Positions 59,345-64,000 of a stretch of 64,000 bases of DNA are shown piece after piece (position 1 is the first letter of the stretch; the number at the start of each line of letters is the position of its first letter). A program made the translations under genes and the position numbers. The stretch is from Lepidonotus clava (lineage: Eukaryota; Annelida; Polychaeta; Phyllodocida; Polynoidae). The DNA is taken from NCBI GenBank assembly GCA_936440205.1, contig OW387147.1, positions 31,955,629 through 32,019,628 on the forward strand, given 5' to 3'. The notes beneath the pieces are model-generated. The model ran no database searches. It had not been told where the DNA came from and worked only from the letters and a program-made list of their open reading frames with translations.

Positions 59345-62300
59345 TTGTCAATGTCTTGAAACTATATCCAATTGGCCACATCTGCAAGAAATTCAAAAAT
59401 GGTAATTTTTGGTCTAGGAAGTCACACATTTCATTTAAATAATTGTTAGAGTATGAGTTGTCTACAAATAGCTAAGCTAACAGTTTCCATCTTCATTATT
59501 CAGATTATACGTGTAACATAAACTAAATGCCAAAGGAACCTCCTAGTATATTTCATTTTTATTGAGCTTTACTCATTTATATGAAAACTTCTTCCGTGTA
59601 GGTTGAGACACAGTTCCATAATCATTATTCATTGCAATTCTTACTTGGCAAAAACAAAACAATATGATCACCTGAGTATCATATATACATCTGAGCTAGT
59701 ATAAGCAATTGTATCGACCACTCTGTATCCAGACCCATGTCCTACACCTGGTGACCCTGACAAGAGAGGGATGTGTCCAAAGGTGTAAACCCTATCGGTT
59801 TCAGAGGGTCGACAGGGTGCTGTGCCAACGTACCTAGCGTTTTGTCCGGTCACTTGCCTCACAACTTCACTCTATTCACAGAGCAGAAAAGCAGGTTGAA
59901 GAACTACCTCATGCTTTGATATCATATTTCAAAGGGACGCAGTTCCAAACATATCACATTCAGAACAATGCGCTTCATGTGATATCCTATTTACTCGGTC
60001 ATTGTACAAAATAACATGAAGTAAAACTAGATATTGTTTGAAATAAGTTATGTGAATATTAACAGGCCTAGGTCATCCTACCTTAGAGTCAAATGTGGTG
60101 TTTTCAATTAAGTGTACTCTAGACTTGCCCAAGGCAGCGTAGGAAAAAAACACACTTGGAAACATGATGTTCACATGTCAGGTAATGGGAAAATGTTCAA
60201 AACATTTTTATAGCAAATTATAGAAAACATATACTTCATTTATGGTATAGTTTACCGTAGTTGTTTATACGTTATTTGTGCCATTATCACCAGGGTATTC
60301 ATCGGGTGCCAAATGTCCCCCTCCTTCCCCACCATTGAAGTCTTTGAGTCTTTCTCTACCTGCCCTGACTGTCCCCCTGCCAGGACGAAGCTCCTTCTGC
60401 CTGGGCTGTCCATCAACTGTTGCAGCCAATAGTGGCTTTTACAAGACCCGTGTCCCATCAAACGATCTTTCTTTGAAACTGCTTGTCATCAATTTAAGTC
60501 TATTCACGTTATTCTATTATTAAGCAGCTGATACTGGTTTGTTAAACCCCTAATTTTCTGTTTACTTTGGCAACATTATCAAATTGGTTAATTAATCTGA
60601 ATTGGAAAAAAGAAAAGAAGAAGGCATAATGGATGCATGTCAACAACCAAAGTTAGGAAATTAGGTTTGTGGTGATCACTTAGTTTCTTGGACTAAACCT
60701 GAATTGTGTCGCCTTGAGTAGTTATTTCTGCAACTGTATTTTGTATTCATGTCTTACATCATCATAAACTGGAAGACAATGCATGTTAATTCATGAAGTT
60801 GAAAATGATAAAAAAAAGAAGGGGGGGGGAATGAAAAACATCATCTATAAGTCAGATGAGCTCAATGTGAACGCGGTCTGGGCTGAGTGCCTTTATTCGC
60901 CCCACGCCGGCCACCTTACACGTTTGACCCGGCCTGGCGAGTGACGTCCCCGGCAGAGATACCGCCCCGCCCGGCCCTACACTCCCCGCCCTGCCCGCAT
61001 TCCCCTCACCCCACCACACACTGAGTGCTAAATCTGCACATCGACAACGCCAGGCCCCATACTAAAGCTGCTTGCAGATGCACCCAGTAACACTGCCTAT
61101 CGCACTTCCCCCTTAACACCCCCTCTCCCATAAGGTTCACAGAGGTTTTTTTTGGAAGGCACACCACGTGGTGCATACCCTGTTCTGATACGTTCAATCA
61201 TAAGACAAGATTTCCTTACGCTAGAGATTACGTTATAAGCACCAGGGGCTTTCCATAACCAGATGTTACTTTGCATTAAGTCTAATATTTTATTCGGCAG
61301 CAAAGGCACAAATGATGTGAAAATCTCAGTGAGCACATGCTTCAGACGGTTTGACGATGTGGCACGCAAACTGATTTGAAACAAAATATCTGAATGTGTC
61401 TTGGAAAATCCAGTAGAGGCAAGAGAAACACATGTATCCGATTCGACCTGCTGTGCACCATGTCTGATTGTGCAATATTTGCAGGGATCTTAAATCTGTA
61501 TTGTTTTACGATGCACGCCATAGATATCACTATACTAGATGACCCCTGTACTCAAGACTCAACTGTAGACTTCTGAGGGTGACATTACATACATGGGCAT
61601 ATCTGTGGGAAGGCTTTTTATAAATCGGCTCAGGGCTGATCCTCTATTCTACTACTGTTGCACCTGGTTCTAGATCAGGGGCCTGGTTTACATCAGAGAG
61701 ACTCAGACCTCCCCACACCCACGCCCAGTTCGTACTGGGGGTGAGTCGGGGTGAGTGAGCTCGACCTACAATGGGCGTGTACCTTTATCAGGAGATATCT
61801 GAGTTCATCCCATGTTAGGTTTATTATTTTGAGCCCTACATATAAAAAAGGTAGGAACGATACACGTCTGTACTCTCTCAAGCGGCTTGTAAGACATAAT
61901 ATGAGAAAGGTGTCTGTTACATAATATTATTGTAGTGCCCTACCCCATGCTCTTCCATTTTCAGGGTAGTCTTCTAATAGGAGTAAGTGCAACTCACAGA
62001 ATTGGCTAAACGAAGAATTATGATTGTCTGAATTAAATTGACATCTTTAACCCAATAGGTCACGCCTAACAGTTTCTCATGGGCTCATCCTTGGCCAGTT
62101 TATAAATGCTTATTGAATTCTAGCAACCCATGGCATTCCCTAATCGTGCATGTTGTTTTATTCAACATGGCTGCTACTGAAAATAGTGAATTTAGATTTT
62201 TGTAGGATTATAATACCATACGATATGCTAGTCGGGAAAGGAGAAATGTAAAACTATGATATATATATTTATTGTAACCATTGATTGAATATTACAACCT

Positions 62301-63353
62301 TGTACTAGAAGTAAATTGTACAATTATATTACTTAAAATGGTGATGTCTATAGAGGGACTCGGAGAGGAAGTCGAGTGTTGGTCGTCAATATGTCAACAT
62401 CATATACAATGTAAGAAGTATGCAGAGTTATTGGAGTCTTGAAAAACACCGCCCACCACCTCCTGTACTGAGTGGTAGTTTTTGTGCCATTATAATCATA
62501 TATGTCACATCATAGTCATAGTAGACCTGTACCACAGTGACAACCTGGACCTATGCTGATATTGTACGATATCATCTAAAATAAAGAGAGCAGATCATTA
62601 GTCTAAAACGGAGTTGACCTTCCTTTAGTGGGAAGAAACAAGGCTTGAAGTATGGCTCAAAGAACCAAGAGATACTAACTACCTAACGCTGGATAATCTC
62701 AACCCACTTTTATTCAACCCTATGTATCGTAGATCTCAATGTTAGACAGGCATTATATGAATATCCGATCACATAGTTACGGACCTGTTCATTGACTGTA
62801 CGTATGTTTATACCCTATACAGACTACCTCCATAATACACCTAATGCTTGTATTGTATCCGCATGCTGGAGAACGTCTGTAAAGAGTATTACAGTCTGGT
62901 TCATGTTGCCCAAGAAGTCGTCATATCAGAGAGGCAGGGCGCAGTTGTTTCCTTAGACTTAGTGCCTCCTCCCTCCAGGGTCTCGTCTTACCTGGCAGGT
63001 TTGATGGGCGAAACCATGGACATATGGCAGATAGATATCAACCGACTATACGTTGACAAAGACTTGACAACAATATCCACCATCAGAAGAGAATGGTAGT
63101 GTAGCACCTGGTAGAGGTCGGTTTGAACTGCGCATTCAGAAGCGTGTGGCCAAGATTGAGATTAATCTAGGCGCAAGTCAGTGATCAATAGTTATGTCTT
63201 AAAATAAGGACAAAGGTATGGTACCTAATGTTTTGAGAAACTCTACATCAAATCTTCAGAAAACATGTCACTGGGATCATTGAAGGTATCACTTATGTAT
63301 CTGAAACAAAAAGCTGTCTTTTCAGTACATTACAATATATAGGAAGGTGACAG
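59345..63353. other. Mostly non-coding tract with one CpG-rich islet
   Basis: The islet 60880-61020 holds an Sp1-type CCGCCCCGCCC box near 60962. Near 62957-63097 a CTCCCTCCAG acceptor-like word precedes an open stretch (SSYLAGLMGETMDIWQIDIN) ending at a weak GTAGTG donor. Its phase does not fit the signal exon, so I do not call it. Nothing else is recognised. Confidence 0.45.
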
Positions 63354-63521
63354 GACTTTTGCCCCCTGGACCTTTGCTCCCAGGACATTTGCCCCCCGGA
63401 CCTTTGCCCCCCGGACTTTTGCCCCCTGGACATTTGCCCCCCTAGCACTTTTGCCCCCCAGGCTTTTGCCCCCTGGACCTTTGCCCCCTAGGACTTTTGC
63501 CCCCTGGACTTTTGCCCCCTG
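63354..63521 (-). repeat. 15-bp minisatellite (GGGGGCAAAAGTCC type), about 11 copies
   Basis: Plus-strand units GACTTTTGCCCCCTG and GACCTTTGCCCCCCG follow each other with 14-17 bp spacing. The minus strand reads as a Gly-Ala-Lys-Val repeat (VQGAKV, VRGAKV). The five-residue period follows from the 15-bp unit, and I do not regard it as a protein. Runs of five or six G on the minus strand could form G-quadruplexes. Confidence 0.9.
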
Positions 63522-64000
63522 CAAATCAAATTATTTGATTATTTATCCTTAATATCTTTCTTCACTTAATATGTTATTATCTATTGTCATGTTTATGTAT
63601 TTAGGAAGTTTAGATTAATGATTCTTTTTGTGTATATCTTGAGAACCTTGAAATATTTGTAACGATTTTATAGATCTAAAATTGCTTTTATAAATAATCA
63701 ATTTCTTATTGATTAATTCTCATATTCATAAAATACATTATTCATAACCAATATTCCCCACATAATAATAACTTACACCTGTTTGCATCCATGCTTTACA
63801 AGGCCCCTCCCTCAATCTCCCTCCATCTCCCTTGTGCCCCGCCTCCCGGCCCTCTTCTCTGCTTCTCAATGCACCTTCCTACATCTCCTACTGATACCAT
63901 CCTGAGCCCCTTCCCTACTCCTGGCCCTCCCCTGTCTCACCTCCCTCGATACATTTGTTGGGAACAATGTAATATCGCCCCCAAACCTTTTAATTACATA
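63522..64000. other. Non-coding right end of window
   Basis: AT-rich to about 63770, then a C/T-rich stretch (CCCTCCCTCAATCTCCCTCC) to 63950. No coding signal. Confidence 0.4.

Noticed and set aside
62848-63099. 83-aa plus ORF as an exon
   Set aside because: The acceptor-like word gives the wrong phase for the signal exon, the donor is weak, and no family is recognised.

Overview
The window is 64 kb of AT-rich, gene-poor animal DNA. Eukaryotic origin is shown by spliced exons with GT-AG borders, a Crypton-type tyrosine recombinase, a 5'-truncated CR1/Jockey-like LINE, several MITEs, a tRNA-derived SINE head, minisatellites and CpG-rich islets. The mix fits a marine invertebrate (lophotrochozoan or invertebrate deuterostome), but nothing here fixes the species.

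Layout. 1-2438 (minus strand) is a multi-exon Crypton-like gene. Four exons can be placed by eye, with three phase-0 introns and a full set of catalytic residues, and the gene runs off the left edge. Its introns are packed with element-specific repeats, and a 65-bp-arm fold-back lies just upstream at 2651-2796. From 2.8 to 42 kb I see no convincing host exon. This stretch holds a 9-bp minisatellite (11.6-11.9 kb), two copies of an old dispersed repeat (16.0 and 28.9 kb), one of them interrupted by a MITE, a short CAGGGGCGGAT-ended MITE (17.5 kb), a ~65-bp tandem repeat (20.0-20.3 kb), a SINE head (26.4 kb), a purine-rich minisatellite (33.1-33.7 kb), several perfect palindromes and scattered GC-rich islets. 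From 42.1 to 45.36 kb the sequence is GC-rich and ends in the best host-gene candidate: a first coding exon with a signal peptide and a phase-1 donor (45179-45359, plus strand).

From 45.4 to 52.7 kb the candidate first intron (or intergenic DNA) holds a GC-rich palindrome, a TA-flanked MITE (46.4-46.7 kb) and a nested pair of inverted-repeat elements. The inner one has ~0.5-kb terminal repeats (49638-52551) and sits inside an outer one with perfect 36-bp ends bordered by TTAA (48797-52712). 52.7-58.5 kb is unassigned except for one weak exon candidate and a CTCF-like motif. 58.48-59.34 kb is the LINE 3' fragment. 63.35-63.52 kb is a 15-bp GGGGGCAAAAGTCC-type minisatellite.

There are no operons here. 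The long gene-free tract with CpG islets, E-box, CRE, NRF1-like and CTCF-like motifs, upstream of a signal-peptide exon, is most simply read as the 5' regulatory region or first intron of a large secreted or membrane-receptor gene that continues to the right. That reading is inference. The mobile elements and the Crypton gene are the firmest calls.
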